Shown here in pieces: positions 35,201 through 42,586 of a stretch of 42,897 nucleotides of DNA. The stretch comes from Lachnospiraceae bacterium (GTDB lineage: Bacteria > Bacillota_A > Clostridia > Lachnospirales > Lachnospiraceae): NCBI GenBank assembly GCA_024699595.1, contig JAILPG010000035.1, positions 1-42,897 of the forward strand. The letters are read 5' to 3'. How positions within the stretch are numbered: the first letter of the stretch is position 1; each line of letters begins with the position of its first letter. The notes below the pieces were generated by a model. It did not search any database, was not told the DNA's origin, and saw only the letters and a program-made list of their open reading frames with translations. Both the position numbers and the translations under genes were made by a program.

Positions 35201-35680
35201 GTAGGTCCTTACGGAATGTCCCCAGGCAACGCTTGGATAATGATAGGATACCAGATAGCACACAAGCGTAAGTATTACCAGAAGCGAAAGCATTACGGTT
35301 CTCCATTTTCCGGTAAGCACCAGTCCTATATACATGAAGGCAAATATAATCCAGAGGAAGCCTCCTCCGTTTAATCCTCCTCCGAAAAAGAACAGCGACG
35401 GAACTATCCCGAACACCAGACCTATAACGATCACTCTGATGGCAAGCCTGAGCCTGTCCTTGTACAGACATACGATCGTAAAGGCAGGCACTAAGATTAT
35501 GATCGCAAGAATGGTAATGATCTCACCGATACTCTCACGAACATATATATCCCCGATAAGGGCTATGATCACAGCGCTCTCGGTTATCATTGTAAATATC
35601 AGAAAGACACGCTCTGAAAATTCCCGGTTCGGATCTTTGATGAAATCGATGATCTTTTTTACAAGTCCGTTCTTTTTCAT
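32219..35680 (-). CDS. Hybrid histidine kinase with inserted DegV-like domain
   Basis: A 1153-residue protein, domains in order: ~6 membrane helices (~20-190), HisKA with His216 (SMSHEIRTPIN), HATPase (NMLNNAVKYT, VSDTGMGI, GTGLGLSIV), and receiver with Asp515 (FMDHLMPAMDG) and KPVS. A DegV-like domain follows (~612-885: TPVIIASSSMCDLPDSVVRK, AVSSPPDESEYTVFF, VTVINSECLSSATGILV, AFNLHPAL). Then HPt with His1017 (KIHALKSSARLIGA) and a C-terminal helical module (MDCEKVGMIM...YAIPDQE...LDYDGIL) complete it. DegV/FakB proteins bind fatty acids, so a lipid-sensing relay is inferred. The DegV core is diverged: the usual SGTYxSA loop is TGMSKDYATA and GGRI is DRKLI. Its ATG overlaps the upstream kinase stop by ATGA. 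Confidence 0.92.
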   Translation of the reverse strand: MKKNGLVKKIIDFIKDPNREFSERVFLIFTMITESAVIIALIGDIYVRESIGEIITILAIIILVPAFTIVCLYKDRLRLAIRVIVIGLVFGIVPSLFFFGGGLNGGGFLWIIFAFMYIGLVLTGKWRTVMLSLLVILTLVCYLVSYHYPSVAWGHSVRTYHIDSFISVVLVGMACFAMTMVQNILFKYENDRAKREAERAEELTRTQNRFFSSMSHEIRTPINSILGLNELILRDESASDDVIRDANGIQGAGKLLLSLINDLLDFSKIEAGSMDIVPVDYNVGNMLSEIVNMIWLKAHEKGLGFEVSIDPDVPMVLYGDEVRIKQIIINMLNNAVKYTKKGQVELHIESKDTDDKTAELTISVSDTGMGIKKEDIPFLFDAFKRVDEGKNRHIEGTGLGLSIVKQLVELMDGTITVNSVYGEGSTFTVVLKQTISDHNRVGDLNIHNQTVNRSKYESSFLAPEVRILIVDDNEMNLEVEKRLLKDTDMTIDTALSGKDALDLCQKVHYDAVFMDHLMPAMDGIECLALIRDQAGGLNRNTPVIVLTANAGSENRELYNRSGFDGYLVKPVSGEAMEEMLIRHISRDKIILRSVMVGDDEEIRTSERYAEKTPVIIASSSMCDLPDSVVRKLHIPVLPFVITTDEGVFRDGVHMDANELVRYIGTGGAAVSSPPDESEYTVFFSDLLKRTHHIIYISITTGMSKDYATASEAAKAFDNVTVINSECLSSATGILVLIACKLAQQGMPVQDIISELNEVKYRLKCSFVIDTTKFMADRKLISIRLHKVAEAFNLHPALSFRNDRAGLGGVWLGRTKRAYRRYISRALPPDTIPDSDICFVTYVDIPGDTLDWIESEIKKTAYFEHVIFKQASAAISSNCGPGTFGILYFLKSNKSYNIASFVDDARDLNDMKAHAEEEDELFTEDIEEVSETESELWELIEPSVETEVAEAGDESGEELKWYQKLDCIDAGVALKNSGSEEAFKTVLQIFYDSIPDKHADLEKYYSSGDWENYTIKIHALKSSARLIGATELGEMAEALEMAGKGDNISYIKENHEPVMEYYMSYREALSETFEKAGADQKQDKPDKPVADAGLMESIYEELRVAADDMDCEKVGMIMKEAEEYAIPDQEKEKFELIREKAKMLDYDGILEALE

Positions 35681-37725
35681 GCCCTGTCACCTCCCTTCGA
35701 TACAAAGTCAGGAAGTACCCTGAGCATCACTCTTTCAAAATCGGCCGTATTGATCGGCTTTGCTATAAATCCGTCAAAGCCCTCTCTGATGAACATTTCC
35801 CTTGCTCCCGACACGGCATTTGCGGTAAGTGCCACAACCACAGCAGCCTTACCAAGGTCGGAACCTACGCTCTTTATCTTCTTCATGGCCTCCACTCCGT
35901 CCATCTCCGGCATCATGTGATCCATGAATACTATGTCATAGTCGTTGTCCTTAAACTTCTTTATGGCTTCTTTTCCGCTCTCTGCCGTATCTATGATCAT
36001 CTCATAATCCCTGAAAAGAGATGAAGCCACTACAAGATTCATCGGCTCATCATCAACGATCAGGGCTTTCACATTCTTAAACACCGGTTTTTCCGTGCTT
36101 TCGCCCCCATCCATATTAAGGGCTTCCCTGCCTTCATTTAAGATCTTGATTACCGGATAGGCATACAGAGGCTTTGGCATAAGTATCACGCGGCTGCCTT
36201 CCGGAAGCTTAAACCCGGGATCCGCCGACACGGCGACCACAATGTCTTCTTTGGCCAGTTCTTCAAAATATCCCTTATTTTCTTCATACTCCTCCTGCCC
36301 CATAAATACATGACTGGCATGCAGGCTTTCCTTTAGACGCTCCACTTCATACACAGTCTCCGCAGGATACAGCGGAACCTTGATCCCCGTAGCAAGATTT
36401 GCCGCCATGCTGCGGTAGAAATCACGGAGTTTGGGAACCTTATACTTATCCGGCCTTACATGGAACAGAACAGATCCGTCAAATGATTCTCCCAGTGCAA
36501 GACATGGCTTATCATCCACCACTTTCTGCGGGACGGTGACCCTGACGGTCGTACCGTTACCCCTCTCGCTTTCGATCTTTACAAAACCTCCCATCCTGTG
36601 GGCGAATCCATACACGATAAACAGGCCCAGTCCTATGCCGCCCGAGCTTCTGTTTCTCTTTTTATTTTCCTGATACATTCCGTCACTTATCGCAAGGATG
36701 GCATTTCTGTCCATCCCGATACCGGTATCGGTCATCTCGATGCAGAGATTCACCCCGTATTCCTTTTTATCCGCATACATCTTTACGTATACACCGCCGG
36801 TTCTGGTAAATTTCACCGCGTTTTCCAGAAGATGCCTGAATATCTTGTGGAGCTTTTTTATATCACCTCTCATCATCGCCGGCGTACGCGGACTCAGATC
36901 GACAACAAGCTTCAGATTCCTCGTATTGTCATTCTGACGGAAGGAGGTGACTACATCATTGATAAGTGAGGTACTCATGTAATTATCTTCTTCCAGGAAT
37001 ATCTTCTGTCTCTTGCATTCCGTATAATCCTGAATGTCCTCTATCTGATACGCAAGCCTTATCCCTGCATCCTTGATCGACAGAGCTTCGGAACCCGCGC
37101 CCTTTTTTATTAAAAGATCCGACATACCGTTGACAACATTTACAGGGGTTCTTAACTCATGTGAGATATTTGACAGGAAGTCCTCCATTCCGCTGTCATT
37201 AAGCTCCACGCGTTCTTCTCTTATCCGCTTTTCTTCCTCTTCGTCAAGTCTGTCGTTAATTGTCCTTGAACAGGTATAATAAACGATCAGCACTATAGCA
37301 ACGTGAAGCAGGATCCTCGAAACATTAAGCCTGTCGAAAACGATCGGATCTCCTCCCGGCAGATTGATAAGCTGTATGAACAGGATGATGAAATACTCGA
37401 TCAGAAGTATCCGCATCATATACAGGCTGTTAAGCAACGAATAGGTTGCCATTACAAAGCAGACGGTAAGAGCCGCGTCAAACAGGCTTGTCTTATGGAT
37501 GTCATGGTAGAACAGCAACATTCCGGCTATCCCGATATAGAATGCCTTCCTTATATCGTATGCGATCCTTTCCGACAGGATCACGTACCACACTGCAGCG
37601 ACCGCAAACACTATTACGACAGGGACCCAGAATTCCCACCCCAAAAGAAAGTTTTCCGCGATCATCCCGGCACTTGCCAGCGTGATGATAAAGACAATAA
37701 ACTGTTCGTTGCTTTTCTGATTCAT
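35677..37725 (-). CDS. Hybrid histidine kinase with degenerate second receiver
   Basis: A 682-residue protein, shorter than its neighbours and lacking HPt and the tail module. It has ~6 N-terminal helices (~10-160), HisKA with His189 (NISHELRTPVN), HATPase (HLLENAVKFT, TDTGIGMDRN, SGGIGLGLFIVY), and a region ~430-560 that looks like a decayed receiver (LHASHVFMGQEEYEENKG... RVILMPKPLYAYPVIK) without acceptor Asp. The final receiver is intact with Asp602 (IVFMDHMMPEMDG) and IAKPIN. AGAGGA lies before the ATG. Without its own HPt it must borrow one, for example from the kinase encoded directly after it. It overlaps that gene by ATGA, so the two are probably made together. Confidence 0.93.
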   Translation of the reverse strand: MNQKSNEQFIVFIITLASAGMIAENFLLGWEFWVPVVIVFAVAAVWYVILSERIAYDIRKAFYIGIAGMLLFYHDIHKTSLFDAALTVCFVMATYSLLNSLYMMRILLIEYFIILFIQLINLPGGDPIVFDRLNVSRILLHVAIVLIVYYTCSRTINDRLDEEEEKRIREERVELNDSGMEDFLSNISHELRTPVNVVNGMSDLLIKKGAGSEALSIKDAGIRLAYQIEDIQDYTECKRQKIFLEEDNYMSTSLINDVVTSFRQNDNTRNLKLVVDLSPRTPAMMRGDIKKLHKIFRHLLENAVKFTRTGGVYVKMYADKKEYGVNLCIEMTDTGIGMDRNAILAISDGMYQENKKRNRSSGGIGLGLFIVYGFAHRMGGFVKIESERGNGTTVRVTVPQKVVDDKPCLALGESFDGSVLFHVRPDKYKVPKLRDFYRSMAANLATGIKVPLYPAETVYEVERLKESLHASHVFMGQEEYEENKGYFEELAKEDIVVAVSADPGFKLPEGSRVILMPKPLYAYPVIKILNEGREALNMDGGESTEKPVFKNVKALIVDDEPMNLVVASSLFRDYEMIIDTAESGKEAIKKFKDNDYDIVFMDHMMPEMDGVEAMKKIKSVGSDLGKAAVVVALTANAVSGAREMFIREGFDGFIAKPINTADFERVMLRVLPDFVSKGGDRA

Positions 37726-37740
37726 TTTGATCCTCTCACA

Positions 37741-37903
37741 TCAAAGGTTATATCCATCAAGAAGCTCGAGCACGCCTTCGTAATCATAGGCTTCCGCCGC
37801 TTCCTCTTATCTGCCCGTATATTTCCGCCATTATCTGAGGATCCGCCTCAGACTTGTCAGAGGCATCGTCCGGGATATCAAAGATTTCCGAAACGTCCGG
37901 CAT
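37741..37903 (-). pseudogene. Decayed tail of a hybrid kinase C-terminal module
   Basis: Between the binding lipoprotein and the next kinase, the minus strand encodes pieces of the helical module that ends the kinases at 32219 and 38748. One frame from 37903 gives an acidic linker, then ADPQIMAEIYGQI, like LMESIYEELR in the intact proteins. Another frame, ending at the TGA at 37741-37743, gives EEAAEAYDYEGVLELLDGY, like REKAKMLDYDGILEALE. About 35-40 residues of the middle and the frame between them are missing. No ribosome site precedes it. It is the remnant of a lost kinase, or of a tail cut from one, by deletion with frameshift. Confidence 0.7.
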
Positions 37904-37918
37904 GTATTAAGCGGATTT

Positions 37919-38734
37919 TCATCTGACGATGGTAACATCGGATCCAAACCACTTTTCCGATATCTCGGCCATGGAGCCGTCTTCCTTCATTTTCTTTAAG
38001 GTATCCCACACCGCATTCTTCAGGGCATCCTCGCCTTTTCTGAAGGCTATGGCCATTTCCTCTGTCTCTATTATGGACGGAAGTACATAGTAATCTCCGT
38101 CATGCTCTCCGATATAATAATAGGCGAATATGGAATCCATTATCACTGCATCAAGGATCCCTTCGTCCAGTCTTTCAAACAGCTCCACATTGTCATCAGA
38201 GCTTTCGATCTCAATTTCCGAATAATCACCGGAACCCGCAACAGCTTCCTCGGCACTTGATCCGGTCTGTACGCCGGCTTTCAGGCCCTTTAAGTCATCT
38301 ATGGATTTGATACCGCTGTTTCCTCTTACCACCACAATGATATCGTTTTTTATGTATGACTGTGAAAGGTTCATACTGGCGCTTCTGGAAGGATTAGCGG
38401 ATAAGCCGTTCCAGATACAGTCAATGTTTCCCTCGTTTAACTCCTTTTCCTTATCATCCCAGTTGACAGGATGAGGCACAAGCTTTACACCAAGCCTGTC
38501 ACAGACCTCCTTTGCCAGATCTATGTCAAAGCCCGTGATCTCTCCCGATGCGTCATGAAATCCCATGGGAGGATAGTTCTCGTCAAGTCCGACAACAAGC
38601 TCCCCCGCATCCTGTATTTTCTTAAGGGAACCGTCATCCGATCCCGCATCCTTTCCACCGCATCCGGCCAAAAAAGTGAGTATTAAAAGGGACACAATCC
38701 CCGTCACGGTCCGTGTGCGTACCGGTCTTTTCAT
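37919..38734 (-). CDS. Orphan SBP_bac_3 amino-acid-type binding lipoprotein
   Basis: A 271-residue lipoprotein with lipobox LAGC, then a family 3 solute-binding domain: GELVVGLDENYPPMGFHDASGEITGFDIDLAKEVCDRLGVKL, the hinge region NIDCIWNGLSANPSRSASMNLSQSYI, and DLKGLKAGVQTGSSAEE. C-terminal MAEISEKWFG is typical. Such proteins bind polar amino acids, but no permease or ATPase is nearby, so it probably serves as an extracellular sensor partner for the dCache kinase encoded 13 bases upstream. GGAGG precedes the ATG. The decayed kinase remnant follows its stop within 16 bases, so it may once have been a sensor in another kinase cluster. Confidence 0.93.
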   Translation of the reverse strand: MKRPVRTRTVTGIVSLLILTFLAGCGGKDAGSDDGSLKKIQDAGELVVGLDENYPPMGFHDASGEITGFDIDLAKEVCDRLGVKLVPHPVNWDDKEKELNEGNIDCIWNGLSANPSRSASMNLSQSYIKNDIIVVVRGNSGIKSIDDLKGLKAGVQTGSSAEEAVAGSGDYSEIEIESSDDNVELFERLDEGILDAVIMDSIFAYYYIGEHDGDYYVLPSIIETEEMAIAFRKGEDALKNAVWDTLKKMKEDGSMAEISEKWFGSDVTIVR

Positions 38735-38747
38735 CTGTTTTTCCTCC

Positions 38748-41594
38748 TCAGATCCCTCTCTCTTCCGTAAGCAGAGAAAGTATCACATCATATTCATATC
38801 TGTCCGCCGATTCTCTTAACCTGTCGAACAGATCTTTCTCAGCTTTCGGGATACTGTACCCCGAAAGCTTTGCAAATGCAGCTTCTATACGGTCGCAGTC
38901 CATTTCCTCCGAACCGGTTTTAAGCTCCTTAAATATCTCTTCGATAACTGTCTGATCTGCTGCCGGTTTATCACCGCCGTCTTTTTCATCCTCAAATAAT
39001 CCTGAAAGGGCATCCCGCACCTTTTCATATTTCTTCATAAATTCTTTATGATGATCACGTATGAGATCAATACGGTCTGTTTTTCCGTAAGTCTCAAGCT
39101 TTTCGGCCTTCTCGGCAAGAGTTTTCGCACCTATGATCTTTGCGGAGCTCTTAAGAGCATGCATTTTTATCGTATAATTCTTTATATCTCCGTTTTCATT
39201 GAAACGGTTAAGCATCTGCGACATTTCCGAAAATGATCCGTAAAAAAGCTTAAGCACCGAAAGATACAGATCCGCACCTCCGTTGTTTATGATCCCGCTT
39301 TCCGTATCTATATAGGTCCTGTCTATCTTCTTAATACTTTGCAAAAGATCATCTGGAATATCATCCGTGCTCTGATCGTCAGCTGAATCTTCTGCCCTTC
39401 TTAAAACCTTATCCTCTGGGAGATATTTAAGCAGCATCTCTTCAAGCAGAACGGGATCTATCGGTTTGGTCAGATAATCATCAAATCCGGCCTCAATATA
39501 TTTTTCCCTTGCTCCGGAGATCGCATTTGCCGTAAGGCAGACCGCTTTTGTATCACGGTTTTTATTATCCATATCCCCACGGATCTCGTGCAGGGTTTCT
39601 ATACCGTCTTTGCCCGGCATCATATGATCAAGGAACAGCACGTCGTATTTTACGGTCTTCGAAAGCTTTATTCCCTCCTCGCCGCCATCAGCCGTATCGA
39701 TCTTTATCTTTGTCTGTTTGATGAGCCCTTTGAATACCACAAGGTTCATGGGATTATCATCTACAACAAGAACCCGCGCTTCTTCTGCGGTAAACTTTTC
39801 CCTGTATCTTACCTCTACGGTTTTCGGGGTGTCTAAGGGATCCGTTACAATTCCTATCGGGGTCCGGTCAACGACCTTCTGCCTGAGTACAAAGCCGAAT
39901 TCGGAACCCTCACCATAGACACTTGATACTAAAAGCTTTGATCCCATCAGATCAAGAAGGCTCTTTGTGATGCTCATTCCAAGACCGGTTCCCTCAATAC
40001 TGCGGTTTCTCTCCTCTTCTATACGCTCAAACTTTGAAAACAGCCTGTCAAGGTCCTCAGGCTTTATTCCTATACCGGTATCCTTAACGGATACTTTTAT
40101 CATCACGCTGTCAGGGTCATCATCCACGGGTTCATAACCGACCGCAAATGTAATGCTTCCTTTTTCGGTATACTTGACCGCATTGGTGAGAATGTTCGTA
40201 ATGACCTGCCTGATCCTCATTTCATCACCGCTTAGATATCTCGGTATATTTTCGTCGATATCAAGGTAAAGTGTCAGGTCTTTGTCATCGGCACGTTTGC
40301 TTACCATGTTGACAAGATCGCTTATGAGCAGTGAGATGTCGTACTGTGCGTCCATGATCTCGATCTTTCCCGACTCTATCCTTGAAAAATCAAGAACATC
40401 GTTTATCAGGCCAAGCAGCGAATTGCCCGCGCTCCTTATATTGCGCGAATATCCCAGGATATCATCATCCTCCGCCTCTCTTAATATCATCTCGTTCATT
40501 CCTATGATCGCATTGATAGGCGTACGTATCTCATGGGACATATTTGAAAGGAAAGAGGATTTGGCCTGATTGGCAGCCATGGCTTTTTCAGTCTGTAAGA
40601 CAGAAGCTTTTATCTCTTTGCTCTTGATATCGGACTGTCTTAAGAATATAAGGACTACCGCGACAATAAGCAGGGTCGTTAATATGGTTATCACCAAAGG
40701 GATCTTCAGCGTTTCAAATTCATCGCTTGCATCGAGCACGGATACGCAGGTCCAGCCTGCCTCAAGCGGCATCATATAGACCATGTAATCCCTTCCGCCA
40801 AGTTCAAGATAAAAGTAGCCGTCTTCTATTGACCTTAGCTTTTCCGATACAGCCTGTAACACCGGATCATCTGCTTCACTGAGTTGAGTTCCGTTAAGTG
40901 CTCTGTCGGAATGGGCTATTATACTGCCTTTGCTGCTTACTATAAGCTCGGCATAGGCGTTCTTATCAGAAACATGTTCTTCTATTATAGCCTGCAGAGG
41001 ATCCGTGAACATATCGATGGCAACGACGCTTCTTGCATCGCAGAGCGTTTTTACCAGGGATATCATAATGCGCCCGGTCTCCATGTCGACATAGGGGTCG
41101 GCTACGACAAGTCTCCCGTTCCCGGCCTTTGCCGCAATATACCATGGTCTCTTTGTGGCATCATAATCACCATCCGGACTCCAGCCCGAACCGTCAAGAT
41201 ATTCACCCTTAATATATCCGTAGAGACCGGTCGTATCCGCGATCAGCGAATCCTCTACGGCGATAGTCTCATTCTCCAGATAGTCAAGGATGTCCTCTTT
41301 TGATCTGTTATCGCGTATCATATTGTCAAGAGTGAAGCTTGTAAGCTTTATGATATCTATACCCGAGCTTAAGCTCTTGTCGATCTGGGTGGAGCTTTCA
41401 ATGGCATTTAATCGTCCTTCATTGATGATATTATCTCTGGTCTCCGAATAGATCATCCTGTAATAAACGAAGATAACACAAACGAAAAAAGCCGTTATAA
41501 ATGAATATAACAGTAACTTTCCGATAACAGGCTTAAGCCCTTCATCGTCCGACATCTTCATTTTATCGAGTCTTTTTCTGCTTGTGTTATCCAT
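38748..41594 (-). CDS. dCache hybrid histidine kinase with REC, HPt and tail module
   Basis: A 948-residue protein. It has two membrane helices flanking an extracytoplasmic dCache-type domain (~60-300; DYDATKRPWYIAAKAGNGRLVVADPYVDMETGRIMISLVK is diagnostic). Then come HisKA His354 (NMSHEIRTPIN), HATPase (NILTNAVKYT, VKDTGIGI, GTGLGMSI), receiver Asp656 (VLFLDHMMPGKDG) with KPID, HPt His812 (KMHALKSSAKIIGA), and a helical C-terminal module (EEMDCDRIEAAFAKLSGYSIPKAEKD... YEYDVIL). The dCache family often binds amino acids or amines, which suits the binding lipoprotein downstream. The ATG has no clear SD; a TACAAT -10 lies 15 bases upstream within a perfect palindrome, so the leader is very short. 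Confidence 0.95.
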   Translation of the reverse strand: MDNTSRKRLDKMKMSDDEGLKPVIGKLLLYSFITAFFVCVIFVYYRMIYSETRDNIINEGRLNAIESSTQIDKSLSSGIDIIKLTSFTLDNMIRDNRSKEDILDYLENETIAVEDSLIADTTGLYGYIKGEYLDGSGWSPDGDYDATKRPWYIAAKAGNGRLVVADPYVDMETGRIMISLVKTLCDARSVVAIDMFTDPLQAIIEEHVSDKNAYAELIVSSKGSIIAHSDRALNGTQLSEADDPVLQAVSEKLRSIEDGYFYLELGGRDYMVYMMPLEAGWTCVSVLDASDEFETLKIPLVITILTTLLIVAVVLIFLRQSDIKSKEIKASVLQTEKAMAANQAKSSFLSNMSHEIRTPINAIIGMNEMILREAEDDDILGYSRNIRSAGNSLLGLINDVLDFSRIESGKIEIMDAQYDISLLISDLVNMVSKRADDKDLTLYLDIDENIPRYLSGDEMRIRQVITNILTNAVKYTEKGSITFAVGYEPVDDDPDSVMIKVSVKDTGIGIKPEDLDRLFSKFERIEEERNRSIEGTGLGMSITKSLLDLMGSKLLVSSVYGEGSEFGFVLRQKVVDRTPIGIVTDPLDTPKTVEVRYREKFTAEEARVLVVDDNPMNLVVFKGLIKQTKIKIDTADGGEEGIKLSKTVKYDVLFLDHMMPGKDGIETLHEIRGDMDNKNRDTKAVCLTANAISGAREKYIEAGFDDYLTKPIDPVLLEEMLLKYLPEDKVLRRAEDSADDQSTDDIPDDLLQSIKKIDRTYIDTESGIINNGGADLYLSVLKLFYGSFSEMSQMLNRFNENGDIKNYTIKMHALKSSAKIIGAKTLAEKAEKLETYGKTDRIDLIRDHHKEFMKKYEKVRDALSGLFEDEKDGGDKPAADQTVIEEIFKELKTGSEEMDCDRIEAAFAKLSGYSIPKAEKDLFDRLRESADRYEYDVILSLLTEERGI

Positions 41595-41597
41595 CTG

Positions 41598-41616
41598 TTT
41601 TACATATATTGTAAAA
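41598..41616 (-). promoter_or_regulatory. Palindrome overlapping the -10 of the dCache kinase gene
   Basis: TTTTACA (41598-41604) and TGTAAAA (41610-41616) are perfect inverted arms with a five-base centre. On the minus strand the palindrome contains TACAAT, the likely -10, just before the ATG, as an autoregulatory operator would. The -35 is not clear. Confidence 0.5.
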
Positions 41617-41647
41617 AGAATACCTGACTGTTATCAGATCAAGAGGC

Positions 41648-42544
41648 TTAAGTAAAATAAAGCACTGAGTCGTCGATATCTTCTACTTTTGCAAATCCGG
41701 TAAAGCTCATCATGTATCTGAGTTCATTTCCGACCTTTCTCAAAAACTCTGCTGCTCCCGATACGCCTCCCTTTTCAAGGGACGGGAGCATTGATCTTCC
41801 CACTGCACAGGCGTCGGCGCCAAGTGCCAGTGCCTTGAATACATCCGACCCGCTTGCTATACCGCAGTCCACGATGATCTCTACATCCCGCTCCTTCAGT
41901 GCTTCCTTTATATCCGGCAGTACCATCATCGGAGGAATGGCATACGGCATACGTCCGTGATGATGACTTACTATTATCGCCTTAGCCCCCGCATCAGCGC
42001 ATTTTACAGCATCAGATACGCTAAGTACTCCCTTTACGACAAACGGAAGCTTCGTAAGTTCCACATAGGAGCGAAGCATTTCAATAGTCTGCTCAGCCAT
42101 CTCCTCCCCTATCACGACATCCCTTCCGTTTTCTCCGAATATATGGTCTATATCCATCCCTATACCGAAAGCGCCGGCACTTTCGGCATACTTCATCTGG
42201 TCGATGACCTTTTCATGATCCGCATAGGGCTTGACTATCCTCACGGTCTTTGCGCCTGTCTCTGCGATCCGCCCGAACTGGTCATTTTCCATCATCCCGC
42301 AGAAGTTAAGGATATTGCACTCCTTTGCGGCCATTGAATATTCCTCAAGTCCGTTATGTTCTCTCCCGGCATAATTCTTAAGATGTGAAAATGCCGGGGT
42401 CATAACAGGCATGTCAAACTTTTCACCCAGAAAAGATACGGCCGTATCCGCCACGACCGAATCAATGAGCCTCTGTTCTATAAGAATAGAGTCCATGTAC
42501 TTCTCGTTGATCACATTTGCATCAGATAATCTTTCATAACCCAT
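41648..42544 (-). CDS. FMN-dependent 2-hydroxyacid oxidase/dehydrogenase
   Basis: A 298-residue enzyme with the FMN TIM-barrel of the glycolate oxidase/lactate oxidase family. FMN and active-site residues: Lys171 (PFVVKGVLS), His195 and Arg198 (VSHHHGR, usually SNHGGR), Asp226 (VDCGIASG) and GR at 249-250 (ACAVGR). It is short and lacks the long N-terminal region of full-length relatives, as is common for the small Clostridia versions. It would oxidise a 2-hydroxyacid; the substrate cannot be read. The sequence variant SHHHGR may affect substrate choice. GGAGG lies before the ATG. It follows a solute-binding protein gene and precedes the dCache kinase on the same strand. Confidence 0.9.
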   Translation of the reverse strand: MGYERLSDANVINEKYMDSILIEQRLIDSVVADTAVSFLGEKFDMPVMTPAFSHLKNYAGREHNGLEEYSMAAKECNILNFCGMMENDQFGRIAETGAKTVRIVKPYADHEKVIDQMKYAESAGAFGIGMDIDHIFGENGRDVVIGEEMAEQTIEMLRSYVELTKLPFVVKGVLSVSDAVKCADAGAKAIIVSHHHGRMPYAIPPMMVLPDIKEALKERDVEIIVDCGIASGSDVFKALALGADACAVGRSMLPSLEKGGVSGAAEFLRKVGNELRYMMSFTGFAKVEDIDDSVLYFT

Positions 42545-42586
42545 AAATACCTCCTCAGGTAAATGTCCTATAAAAAGGACAGTTGC

